DNA of 64,000 nucleotides. Origin: Methanoculleus bourgensis MS2 (GTDB lineage: Archaea > Halobacteriota > Methanomicrobia > Methanomicrobiales > Methanoculleaceae). Made by a program: the position numbers and the translations under genes. Shown in pieces: positions 25,886 through 33,755 of the stretch (positions within the stretch are counted from its first letter, which is position 1; each line of letters starts with the position of its first letter). The DNA is taken from positions 2,356,001 to 2,420,000 of the forward strand of contig NC_018227.2 in the NCBI RefSeq assembly GCF_000304355.2, written 5' to 3'. The notes under the pieces were generated by a model. The model saw only the letters and a list, made by a program, of their open reading frames with translations, was not told the DNA's origin and searched no databases.

Positions 25886-25897
25886 CATGATATACCT
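25886..25897 (-). promoter_or_regulatory. TATA box of cupredoxin gene
   Basis: GGTATATCATG on the minus strand about 30 bp before ATG 25861, with an upstream flank (ACCCTGCGAAAGGTATA) identical to that of the paralogous gene at 24851. Confidence 0.5.
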
Positions 25898-26013
25898 TTC
25901 GCAGGGTCGCCCCTTGGACTCCTGGGAAGACCAGCCTGCCTGAACCATCCCTGGTGTGGGCACAGATCCACCCAGTGGGCAGGGTTAAGTAGGGGCCCGC
26001 CGTATCGGCGCCC

Positions 26014-26358
26014 ATGATACGCACGAAAAGGATCTATGAAGAGCCCTCGGAGGACGACGGGCTCCGGGTACTCGTCGACCGGCTCTGGCCGCGAGGCCTC
26101 TCGAAGGCGAAGGCGAAGATCGACCGGTGGGAGAAGGACCTTGCGCCGACGACCGAATTGCGCCGATGGTTCGGGCACGACCCGGCAATGTGGGAAGAGT
26201 TCCTGCAACGCTACCGGGCCGAACTTGAGGGGAAGGAGGAGGCACTTGCCCGGCTCCGGCGTGAGGCAAACGACGGAACCGTCACGCTCCTCTACGCCGC
26301 CAAAGACGAGGAGCACAACAACGCCGTGGCGCTGAAGCGGTATATCGAGGAAGAGTAG
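26014..26358 (+). CDS. DUF488 family protein (YeaO-like)
   Basis: A 114-residue DUF488 protein, recognisable from the N-terminal IRTKRIYEEPSEDDGLRVLV, the hallmark DRLWPRGLSK, and the later WFGHDPAMWEEF and TLLYAAKDEEHNNA. Family members are small cytosolic proteins of uncertain function with a proposed nucleic-acid or metal-related role. It precedes the CO dehydrogenase gene by 46 bp on the same strand, with a T-rich run between them that could be a terminator, so co-transcription is uncertain. Confidence 0.9.
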   Translation: MIRTKRIYEEPSEDDGLRVLVDRLWPRGLSKAKAKIDRWEKDLAPTTELRRWFGHDPAMWEEFLQRYRAELEGKEEALARLRREANDGTVTLLYAAKDEEHNNAVALKRYIEEE

Positions 26359-26404
26359 GCTGCACCGATACTTTTTTACGGCTCCGGTCCGGTTACCTGC
26401 CCGT

Positions 26405-28315
26405 ATGACCATGGAGAGCAACAGGATATCATACCACGACTCGGTCCGGACCGTCTACGAGCGGCTCAAGAAAGATGGCATGTCCAACGTCTGGGACCGC
26501 TACGAGGCCCAGGGTCTCGGGACCGACCCCGACCGGCGGTGCGCTTTCTGCCAGGCGGGGGCGCGGTGCGACTTCTGCTCAAACGGCCCCTGCCGGGCCG
26601 ACGCGAGCCGGAACCATCGGGGGGTCTGTGGGATCAACGCCGACGGCATGGCGATGCGGATGATGCTGCTGCGCAACGTCATGGGAGCGTCGAACTACCA
26701 CTACCACGCAGCGCAGGCGGTTCGGACCCTCCGGGCGACCGCCGAAGGGAAGACCCCGTTCTCCATCGCAGAGCCTGAGAAACTCAGGACGTTTGCGGGA
26801 CGGCTCGGGATTGATGCGGGCGGGAGCGACGCCGAGGTAGCCCTCAGACTCTGCGACTTCGTGGAGGAGGACTTCCACCGGTTCACCCACGAGCCGAGCC
26901 TGATCGTGGAGCGGCTCGCTCCCCCGGAGCGAAAAGAGGTCTGGAAGAGGCTCAACCTCTTCCCGGGCGGGATCTACGGGGAGACGATCGTCGATACCGC
27001 CTCCACCCTCACGAACGTCGACGGCTGGTTCGCAAGCCACGCCATGCGGGCGATGCGTCTCGGTGTCGCGATGGCCTACCAGAGCCAGATCGTGCTTGAG
27101 TACATCCAGGACATCCTCTACGGCATCCCCCGCCCGCACCCCATGCGGGTCGACCTCGGGGTGCTCGACCCCGACTACGTCAACATCCTCCCGAACGGCC
27201 ACGAACCCTTCCTCGGGTTCGCTCTCATCGACCTTGCCCGCACTGAGGAGTGGCAGGAGAAGGCGCGAGCGGCCGGGGCGAAGGGGCTCCGGGTCATCGC
27301 CAACATCGAGACCGGGCAGGAGCTGATCCAGCGCCGGGAGATGGACGAGGTCTTCTACGGCTACACGGGGAACTGGATCATGCAGGAGGCGGTGCTCGCC
27401 ACCGGGGCGGTGGACGTCTTTGCGGCCGACATGAACTGTTCGCTCCCGCTCGACCCCCTCTACGCCGAGAAGTACCACTTCAGGCTGATCCCGGTCAGCG
27501 AGGTCGTGGTCTTTGAGGGTGGGGGCGAGCGGCTCGATTACGTCCCTGAGGAGGCGAAGGAGCAGGCGGCAACCCTCCTCCAGATGGGGATCGAGAACTT
27601 CAGGGAGCGGCACGCGAAGGTCGAGCCGATCCGGGGTCTTCCCGTGCGGGAGGCGGTGGTCGGGTTCGCCCCCGAGAGTATCGTCGCGGCGCTCGGGGGG
27701 AGCCTTGACCCACTGCTCGGTGCCATCAAGGACGGGACCATCAGGGGCGTTGTGGGGCTGGTCTCCTGCACCACCCTCCGCGACTCAGGGCAGGACGTCC
27801 ATACCGTCGCGGTCGCGGAGAGCCTGATCGCCCGCGACATCCTGGTCCTCGGGATGGGCTGCGGCGTTGCGGCCCTCCAGGTCGCCGGGCTCTGCTCTCC
27901 GGAGGCGCGGGAGAAGGCCGGGCCGGGGCTTTCGGGGCTCTGCACGGCGCTTGGCGTGCCGCCGGTGCTCGGGTTCGGGACCTGCACCGACACCGGCCGG
28001 TGCGCCGACCTCCTCCACTCGATCTCAGAAGCCCTCGGCGGTGTCCCCCTCCCCGACCTCCCGGTCGCCGTCGCCGCACCGGAGTACATGGAGCAGAAGG
28101 CGACGATCGACGCCCTGTTTGCGCTCGCGCTCGGCCTCTACACCTACGTCAACCCGGTCCCTACGGTCATCGGCGCCCCGGACCTCGTCAAACTCCTCAC
28201 CGAGGACCTCCCCGGCATCACCGGCGGGGTGCTCCACGTCGAGACGGACGCGAACGCGGCGGTGGAGGGGATCGTCGGGCACATCGAGGAGAAGCGGGCG
28301 AAACTTGGGATATGA
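26405..28315 (+). CDS. cooS: anaerobic Ni-Fe carbon monoxide dehydrogenase, CooS type
   Basis: A 636-residue monofunctional CODH catalytic subunit, oxidising CO to CO2 or the reverse at a Ni-Fe-S C-cluster. The N-terminal cluster region has Cys46, 49, 55, 58, 63 and 75 (RRCAFCQAGARCDFCSNGPC). Compared with Carboxydothermus CooS, the B-cluster cysteines are kept, but the second D-cluster Cys of the C-x7-C pair is Arg54, with Cys49 as a possible substitute. Fold landmarks include LVSCTTLRDSGQD and GMGCGVAALQVAGLC. No cooF, cooC or ACS genes lie next to it, so its electron partner is unknown; a membrane Fe-S protein gene lies 2 kb downstream. Confidence 0.94.
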   Translation: MTMESNRISYHDSVRTVYERLKKDGMSNVWDRYEAQGLGTDPDRRCAFCQAGARCDFCSNGPCRADASRNHRGVCGINADGMAMRMMLLRNVMGASNYHYHAAQAVRTLRATAEGKTPFSIAEPEKLRTFAGRLGIDAGGSDAEVALRLCDFVEEDFHRFTHEPSLIVERLAPPERKEVWKRLNLFPGGIYGETIVDTASTLTNVDGWFASHAMRAMRLGVAMAYQSQIVLEYIQDILYGIPRPHPMRVDLGVLDPDYVNILPNGHEPFLGFALIDLARTEEWQEKARAAGAKGLRVIANIETGQELIQRREMDEVFYGYTGNWIMQEAVLATGAVDVFAADMNCSLPLDPLYAEKYHFRLIPVSEVVVFEGGGERLDYVPEEAKEQAATLLQMGIENFRERHAKVEPIRGLPVREAVVGFAPESIVAALGGSLDPLLGAIKDGTIRGVVGLVSCTTLRDSGQDVHTVAVAESLIARDILVLGMGCGVAALQVAGLCSPEAREKAGPGLSGLCTALGVPPVLGFGTCTDTGRCADLLHSISEALGGVPLPDLPVAVAAPEYMEQKATIDALFALALGLYTYVNPVPTVIGAPDLVKLLTEDLPGITGGVLHVETDANAAVEGIVGHIEEKRAKLGI

Positions 28316-28357
28316 GGTCGCCCACCCCCCTCTCTCCATACCCTGTCACCCGGCAGG

Positions 28358-29173
28358 TTACAGGCCCCCGCCCGCCTTCACTGGCCCTTCGATTTGCTCG
28401 GAGTTTGCGATCATCCTGTTGACGAACTGTCTCTGGACGCAGGTGATGAACGGCAGGGTGATCACCACGGCATTACGCACCCCGTTCTCCCGGTAGATGA
28501 TCATGCAGACGCGGTCGTCGGCAATGAAGATGTACTCGAGCAGGTACGCTGCGCCGTCCACCGAGAGCGGGCCACAGTAGATCTTCTCAAAGATGTTCTC
28601 CTGGAAGAAGGCGCAGAAGGGCTTTGGGACATGGAGGAAGGCGTTCCCGAGCGGCTTTCTGATCCCGCGCTTCCCGTTCGGGAGGAGGATGCTCACCGGG
28701 TGGTCCCGTGACGTATCGGCGATCAGCCGGGCAAACTCCCCGATCTCTCCGTAGTCCAGGCAGACGACCGCGAGGTCGCGGGTGACGCCCCCGGCGAGCG
28801 ACTCGGCGTGGCGCCTGATACTCCACTCGCCCTGCACGTACCAGATCGGCGAGTTCTTCGACCGTGCGTCGAGCGAGAGGGCATCAAGACCCTGCGCCGC
28901 GGCCGTCGCCGCAGCATCGGCAGCGCTCTTTAAATGGTGGATGACGACGCCCGGCTCGACCGGGATGTAAATGTGAGGATTTCCCCGCCTGATCGTGATG
29001 AAACCCCGGGCTGCAAGCCCTTCGGCGATGTCGTAGACCCGTGGGCGGGGAACCCCGCTCGTTTCGTGGATCTGGCGGGCGCTCCCCTCGCCGATACCGA
29101 CGAGGGCCGCGTAGACCCGGGCTTCGTATTCGGTCAACCCGAGTGCCATCAGGTTTCTGATCAGGTCATCCAT
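28358..29173 (-). CDS. TrmB-family transcriptional regulator
   Basis: A 271-residue TrmB-type regulator. The N-terminal winged helix (LMALGLTEYEARVYAALV ... ETSGVPRPRVYDIAEGLAARGF) is typical, followed by a coiled linker and a C-terminal effector-binding domain in which the ligand is not apparent. It is convergent with cooS (43-bp gap) and divergent from the DUF2115-cupin operon, sharing a short AT-rich promoter region with it, so control of that operon, and perhaps cooS, is the simplest inference. TrmB relatives often sense sugars but many do not. Confidence 0.9.
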   Translation of the reverse strand: MDDLIRNLMALGLTEYEARVYAALVGIGEGSARQIHETSGVPRPRVYDIAEGLAARGFITIRRGNPHIYIPVEPGVVIHHLKSAADAAATAAAQGLDALSLDARSKNSPIWYVQGEWSIRRHAESLAGGVTRDLAVVCLDYGEIGEFARLIADTSRDHPVSILLPNGKRGIRKPLGNAFLHVPKPFCAFFQENIFEKIYCGPLSVDGAAYLLEYIFIADDRVCMIIYRENGVRNAVVITLPFITCVQRQFVNRMIANSEQIEGPVKAGGGL

Positions 29174-29248
29174 GTTGTTACTATATTAGTTACACTAGGG
29201 TTAAACCTCTCAATGTCTCATGGTTATCTGGAGAACTCTGGTGACATC
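29174..29248. promoter_or_regulatory. shared divergent promoter of TrmB gene and cupin/Fe-S operon
   Basis: This short intergenic region contains CTATATTAG (29181-29189), usable as a TATA box in both directions, bracketed by two GTTAC copies (29177-29181 and 29189-29193) 12 bp apart. That arrangement would let a bound regulator such as the adjacent TrmB block both promoters. A GGTGA site precedes the ATG at 29249. Confidence 0.45.
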
Positions 29249-30028
29249 ATGCGGCTAAGAATGATCCTGGAGCGAGTCCTGCGACTCTTTGGCCGGGAAG
29301 GTCACGAAACCCCCCGGGCCGGCCCCGATGAGATCTGCGCCCTCCTCATCGACCCCTTCGCCGGGGATCTGGGTGAGGGAACCCACGGGGGGTCGGTCCC
29401 GGTAGAGGCCATCAGGACGGCATGCCGCCGGATGCAGGGTGCAGCGACAAAGGGAGAACTCCTCCACATCATCGCCGGCGAGGTGGGAGCGTTTGACCTG
29501 CACGACCTTGAGGCGATGAACGCCGGGTTCGAGCGGAAGGTCGCGAGCCTCCCTGAAGACTACCGCGACCGCCTCCTTGCAAGCGTCAGGGAAGAGATCT
29601 TTGGGGCGCACCACCGTCTGGTTCTCCTCTCGCGGAACGGTGCGGCCCCGAGCATGGATTCCCCCCCGGCTCCGGCGCATGCTGCCTACTGGGCCATGGT
29701 GGCGGAGGCCTGCACCGAGAAAGCCCGGGAGAAGGATCCAAGGTACCTCTACCTGAAGTACCTCCTCTCCGGGTTTGCCATGTTTGTCCTCGCCGAGCCC
29801 GCTCACCCGGTCGGCACCCCGTTCCCGGGAGGGCAGATCGTCGACGAGTGGGAGGGGGCCTACCTCTGCCCGGTCAGGGATATGGCCGACGACGTGCCTT
29901 TCGCCCTCTGCCCCTACTGCCCGGCGGCCCAGAGCAACGAGCCGACCTTCCCGGAGATGCGGGCCCGCCGCCTGGAGCGGAGGAGGCGGGAAAGCCTCGC
30001 GAACTACTGGACAAATTATAAAGGATGA
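29249..30028 (+). CDS. DUF2115 (UPF0305) family protein
   Basis: A 259-residue protein of the methanogen DUF2115/UPF0305 family. The diagnostic C-terminal part has HPVGTPFPGG, then YLCPVRDMADDVPFALCPYCPA, in which three Cys could bind a metal or Fe-S cluster. The N-terminal 150 residues are helical. The function is unknown. The frame is open upstream to 28934; ATG 29249 follows a GGTGA site, with ATG 29213 as alternative. Its stop overlaps an ATG at 30025 (ATGA), so it is translationally close to the cupin gene and is the first gene of a five-gene operon. Confidence 0.82.
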   Translation: MRLRMILERVLRLFGREGHETPRAGPDEICALLIDPFAGDLGEGTHGGSVPVEAIRTACRRMQGAATKGELLHIIAGEVGAFDLHDLEAMNAGFERKVASLPEDYRDRLLASVREEIFGAHHRLVLLSRNGAAPSMDSPPAPAHAAYWAMVAEACTEKAREKDPRYLYLKYLLSGFAMFVLAEPAHPVGTPFPGGQIVDEWEGAYLCPVRDMADDVPFALCPYCPAAQSNEPTFPEMRARRLERRRRESLANYWTNYKG

Positions 30029-30048
30029 ATCCACAGGAGATGAATGAT

Positions 30049-30387
30049 ATGAAGATTGTTGATGTATCAAAGGAACCGATCAGCGAAACCCCCCACCGCG
30101 TCGACGCCCGGAAGATCTACGACACCGAGCACGCGACCGCGGTGGTGATAACGCTTGCGCCCGGAGAGTCGCTCAAGAAGCACATAACGCCGGTGGACGT
30201 CTTCTTCTACGTCCTCGAAGGGACCGGGGTCGTCGAGATCGGCGACGAGCGCGCTGAGGTCGGGAAGGATCACCTGGTCGACAGCCCGGCAAAGATCCCG
30301 CACCGCTGGATCAACGAGAGCGATCAAACCTTCCGGGTGCTCGTGGTGAAGGTCCCGCGACCGACGACCGGGACGAGACTGCTGTGA
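30049..30387 (+). CDS. cupin domain protein 1
   Basis: A 112-residue single-domain cupin. Motif 1 is weak, KKHITPVDVFFYVLEGTG (H and D/E-type ligands), and motif 2 is DSPAKIPHRWIN, with a final His. Such proteins bind a metal and act as small-molecule sensors or enzymes; no substrate can be named. Start 30049 is preceded by AGGAG at 30034-30038; 30025 is also possible, overlapping the DUF2115 stop. It lies 7 bp before the NapH-like gene, with a second cupin on the other side of it. Confidence 0.85.
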   Translation: MKIVDVSKEPISETPHRVDARKIYDTEHATAVVITLAPGESLKKHITPVDVFFYVLEGTGVVEIGDERAEVGKDHLVDSPAKIPHRWINESDQTFRVLVVKVPRPTTGTRLL

Positions 30388-30394
30388 GGACGCA

Positions 30395-31180
30395 ATGGTT
30401 GTTGAATCGATCCCGAAGGCCGTGGGTTTCATCTACGGCCTCCTCGCTTTTGTCGCCCTCACCTGGCTCTGGTACTCGGGCCGGTTCACCCGGCGGCGCG
30501 CGATGCCGTTTCTCATCGCTTCGGTGCTCCTCGGGTTCCTGGTCTTTGCGCCGGTCTTCCCGTACCAGTTGCAGATGGTCGTCCTCGGGAATGCAGCAGC
30601 ACTCGGCTCGCCGCTCCCTATGGCGCTCGGCGGGCTTCTCGCCTTCATCGTCCTTGCCCTCGTCTTTGGCCGGGTCATCTGCGGACAGGTCTGCCCGGCG
30701 GGGGCCGTCCAGGAACTCATGTACCTCGTGCCAGTGAAGAAGCACGGCCGCGCCGAAAGCCGGGTCCCGGTGGCGGTCAGGGCCGGGGTCTTCGTCATCT
30801 TCCTCGTCGCCGGCCTCGGGCTCTCGGTGAACCTTCTTGCGCTTATCGGCCTTCCGGGTTTCTTCCACCTCACGGTCGCGAGCGTATCGTTCTTCGTCTT
30901 CCTTTCGATCGTCCTCCTCTCCGCTGTCGTCTACCGGCCGTTCTGCCGCTACGTCTGCCCGTACGGCGCCCTCCTCGCCCCCGTGGCGTCGAGGGCCTTC
31001 TACCGGCTCCGGCGGACGGACGCCTGCATAGGGTGCCGGAAGTGCGAGCGGGCGTGTCCGACCGGGGAGGCAGACCCATCCGCCCGCCTCGGCGAGTGCT
31101 ACCTCTGCGGCCGGTGCACGGAGGCCTGCCCGGTGGAGGGGGCGCTCGTGTACGGGCGGGGAGATGGGAAGAGTACATAA
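30395..31180 (+). CDS. membrane 4Fe-4S protein, NapH-like
   Basis: A 261-residue integral membrane protein with about five helices and Fe-S sites. Two CxxxCP motifs lie at membrane boundaries (GQVCPAGAVQEL and CRYVCPYGALLAP), typical of NapH/NosR/RdxA-type quinol or electron-transfer proteins. The C-terminal cytoplasmic part has two 4Fe-4S ferredoxin motifs (CIGCRKCERACP and CYLCGRCTEACP). It probably passes electrons between a membrane carrier and a soluble partner. It is flanked by two cupin genes in one operon. No periplasmic reductase gene (NapA, NosZ) is nearby. Confidence 0.9.
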   Translation: MVVESIPKAVGFIYGLLAFVALTWLWYSGRFTRRRAMPFLIASVLLGFLVFAPVFPYQLQMVVLGNAAALGSPLPMALGGLLAFIVLALVFGRVICGQVCPAGAVQELMYLVPVKKHGRAESRVPVAVRAGVFVIFLVAGLGLSVNLLALIGLPGFFHLTVASVSFFVFLSIVLLSAVVYRPFCRYVCPYGALLAPVASRAFYRLRRTDACIGCRKCERACPTGEADPSARLGECYLCGRCTEACPVEGALVYGRGDGKST

Positions 31181-31219
31181 ATGGAGAGCAGCAGAATAAA
31201 GGAACAGGATGGTGTACCA

Positions 31220-31567
31220 ATGGCTAAAGAGAAACGTGCAGAGTTACAGGGAAAGGTTCTCAAGTTACTGGATCTCGTCGCCTACCAGGACGGGACCGTG
31301 GCAAGCAGGATGATCATCAACAACCGATCAGGGAGCATCACCCTCTTCTCGTTCGACGAGGACGAGGGGCTCTCTGAGCACACCGCGCCTTACGACGCGG
31401 TGGTGACGATCCTTGACGGGGAGTGCGAGGTCTGGATCGCGGGCGAGACGCACCAGATGAGCGCGGGGGAGACGATCATCTTCCCGGCAAACGTCCCCCA
31501 CGCCCTCTCCGCCATAACGCGGTTCAAGATGTCGCTTACGATGATCCGGGGGAGTGAAGGAGCGTGA
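31220..31567 (+). CDS. cupin domain protein 2
   Basis: A 115-residue cupin with a full motif set: SEHTAPYDAVVTILDGECEV (motif 1) and IIFPANVPHALSAI (motif 2). The pattern resembles small methanogen cupins annotated as of unknown function. ATG 31220 is chosen because homology starts there; the frame is open to 31181, immediately after the NapH-like gene. Its stop overlaps the GTG start of the next gene by 4 bp, so the two are translationally coupled. Confidence 0.87.
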   Translation: MAKEKRAELQGKVLKLLDLVAYQDGTVASRMIINNRSGSITLFSFDEDEGLSEHTAPYDAVVTILDGECEVWIAGETHQMSAGETIIFPANVPHALSAITRFKMSLTMIRGSEGA

Positions 31568-31839
31568 CAAACGAGAAGGAAGGCGATTACTGCACCATAT
31601 GCGGCGGGATCAAGCCAGAAGCGATCAAGATCAAGACGGTCCTCGTGAACGGGAAGGCGACCGGCATCAACCAGCTGGAGATGATCATCGATGGCGTTCG
31701 GAAGTTGCATCTCGCGGATGACGCCGCCATCCGCGCAGAACTCCTCAGGAGGGCCGGCGCCTTTAACTACATACCGACAAAGAAGAAAGAGGCTTACGGC
31801 GACGCCCTGATGCAGGAGTATAAGACGGCTCCGGAGTGA
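31564..31839 (+). CDS. small CxxC protein, end of cupin/Fe-S operon
   Basis: A 91-residue protein that starts with GTG overlapping the upstream stop. It has one CTICGG motif near the N-terminus (a redox or metal-binding pair), followed by a beta-rich KIKTVLVNGKATGINQLEMI segment and a helical tail ending in YIPTKKKEAYGDALMQEY. I have seen similar small proteins in methanogens but cannot name a function. Operon position with two cupins and a membrane Fe-S protein suggests a redox role. Confidence 0.8.
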   Translation: MTNEKEGDYCTICGGIKPEAIKIKTVLVNGKATGINQLEMIIDGVRKLHLADDAAIRAELLRRAGAFNYIPTKKKEAYGDALMQEYKTAPE

Positions 31840-31887
31840 GAGGGCAGGATCAGAGCCTCCCTGTTTGGGCAACGGGGGTTCCTTGGC

Positions 31888-32116
31888 CAGTACTTCGCTA
31901 AAACGGTTGAGGTAATCTTCAAGAGGCCAAACCATCGTCCTCCCTTCGCGTTCTTCGCGGCTTCGCGTGAGTTAATGGGCGAAGATAGCAATATGGCCTC
32001 TCGCGCTCTCACGCGTTGCCCGCGAAGTCCGGTGCCCGGGTGCTGCCGAACCCGTTTTAGGTCGCTATGCGAGGCTGCATTGGTCGATTTCAGATGCCGA
32101 AATTAGCGAAGTACTG
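31888..32116. mobile_element. MITE-like element with 14-bp terminal inverted repeats and 5-bp target duplication
   Basis: The segment begins CAGTACTTCGCTAA (31888-31901) and ends TTAGCGAAGTACTG (32103-32116), perfect inverted repeats. Both ends are flanked by TTGGC (31883-31887 and 32117-32121), a 5-bp direct repeat of the kind left by transposition. The 229-bp interior has no ORF of note and includes CTTCGCG-rich tracts. These are the hallmarks of a non-autonomous miniature transposable element; no transposase is in the window. It fills much of the 523-bp gap 31840-32362, which otherwise holds a T6 run near 32131 and no gene. Confidence 0.72.
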
Positions 32117-32362
32117 TTGGCGGAGACGCCGTCCTTTTTTGGGGGGCGATCCGGGGGAATTGGTTGTTTTCATCCATGCAGCCTCTCGCCGCGCCTCATG
32201 AGTGATTCATCCACTCTGCTCCTCTGGCCGCCATCGTAGAGCGAACCCCTGATGCGGCCCCCGCCCTTTTCTCTCCCGGAGGATCTGCTCTCCGGGAACA
32301 CGCCGCATCACAACCCTTTTTCCCCGGCCGCCCCCAATTTCAGTACCGAAATAGGAATCCCC

Positions 32363-33745
32363 ATGCCCGCCACTCCAGATGCCGTTCAGCGCCGGACCGT
32401 CCTCATCATCGCCACCCTCGCCGCGTTTCTCACCCCCTTCATGGGCTCGGCGGTGAACATCGCGCTCCCGTCCATCGCCGCCGAGTTCACCCTGGACGCC
32501 GTCTCGCTGAGCTTCGTGGCCTCGTCATACCTCCTCGGAACCGCGATGTTCATTGTCCCGTTCGGCCGGTTCGCCGACATCTACGGGCGTAAACTGGTCT
32601 TCACCCTCGGTGTGGTCGTCTTCACCGCATCAGCCCTGCTCTCGGCGCTCGCGACATCGGGGCTTGCGCTCATCCTCTTCCGGTTCATCGAAGGCATGGG
32701 GAGCGCCATGATCTACGGCACCGGCGTCGCCATGATCACCTCGGTCTTCCCACCAGAGGAGCGGGGGCGGGCACTCGGGATCAACGTCACCGCCGTCTAT
32801 ATTGGCCTCTCCATCGGGCCGTTCCTCGGCGGCTACCTCACCGAGTTCCTCACCTGGCGGAGCATCTTCCTCACCAACATCCCTCTCGGCATCTACATCA
32901 TCTACCAGATCCGTCGCCACCTGGCCGAAGAGTGGGCAGACGCACGCGGGGAGCGGTTCGATATCATCGGTTCGGTCTTCTACAGCGCGATGCTCCTTGC
33001 CGTGATGTACGGGTTCTCAAAACTCCCGGAGCCTGGCGGTATTGCGGCGATCATCGCCGGCGTGGTGCTCGCCGGGGTCTTCTACGCCTGGGAGACCAGG
33101 ACGCCGGACCCGGTCCTTGATATACCGCTTCTTGCATCAAACAGGGCATTTGCGCTCTCAAACCTCGCCGCTCTGATCAACTACGGCGCGACGTTTGCCG
33201 TCGGCTTCCTCCTCTCCCTCTACCTCCAGGTGGTCAGGGGGCTCGACCCCGGCACCGCGGGGCTCGTCCTGATCACGCAACCGGTCGTCCAGGCGCTCTT
33301 TGCCACCCCGGCCGGGAAACTCTCCGACCGCGTCGAGCCGCAATACGTCGCATCAGCAGGGATGGCGCTCACCACCCTCGGCCTCGCCCTCCTCACGTTT
33401 CTCGCGCCCGAAACCCCGATACCCCAGATCATCGCAAGCCTTGTCCTCTTCGGGTTCGGGTTCGCCCTTTTCTCCTCCCCGAACACCAACGCTGTCATGA
33501 CCTCGGTCGATAGATCTCTCTATGGCGTCGCGTCCGGGATGCTCGCCACCATGCGGACGACAGGGATGATGTTCTCGCTTGGGGTCGTCACCGTCATCTT
33601 CGCCGTCCTCATCGGCACCACCCAGATCGGGGCCGCGGTCCAAGCCCCCTTCATGACGAGTCTCCAGGTGGCGTTCACCGTCTTCACCATCCTCTGTGCC
33701 CTCGGCATACCTGCCTCACTTGCCCGGGGCAGGGTGCGGGGGTGA
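32363..33745 (+). CDS. MFS multidrug efflux transporter (DHA2/EmrB-like)
   Basis: A 460-residue major facilitator transporter with 13-14 predicted helices. The motif A region GRFADIYGRKLVFTLG follows helix 2, motif C-like AVYIGLSIGPFLGGYL occurs in helix 5, and the 14-helix layout matches the DHA2 drug:H+ antiporter family. The natural substrate is unknown. The frame is open to 32252, but ATG 32363 precedes the first helix directly. Its stop lies 10 bp from that of the convergent decarboxylase gene. Confidence 0.9.
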   Translation: MPATPDAVQRRTVLIIATLAAFLTPFMGSAVNIALPSIAAEFTLDAVSLSFVASSYLLGTAMFIVPFGRFADIYGRKLVFTLGVVVFTASALLSALATSGLALILFRFIEGMGSAMIYGTGVAMITSVFPPEERGRALGINVTAVYIGLSIGPFLGGYLTEFLTWRSIFLTNIPLGIYIIYQIRRHLAEEWADARGERFDIIGSVFYSAMLLAVMYGFSKLPEPGGIAAIIAGVVLAGVFYAWETRTPDPVLDIPLLASNRAFALSNLAALINYGATFAVGFLLSLYLQVVRGLDPGTAGLVLITQPVVQALFATPAGKLSDRVEPQYVASAGMALTTLGLALLTFLAPETPIPQIIASLVLFGFGFALFSSPNTNAVMTSVDRSLYGVASGMLATMRTTGMMFSLGVVTVIFAVLIGTTQIGAAVQAPFMTSLQVAFTVFTILCALGIPASLARGRVRG

Positions 33746-33755
33746 CCGCCACCTC

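Noticed and set aside
26579-27613. 344-codon minus-strand open frame inside cooS
   Set aside because: Antisense of a well-conserved CODH reading frame; low-complexity acidic composition typical of GC-rich shadows.
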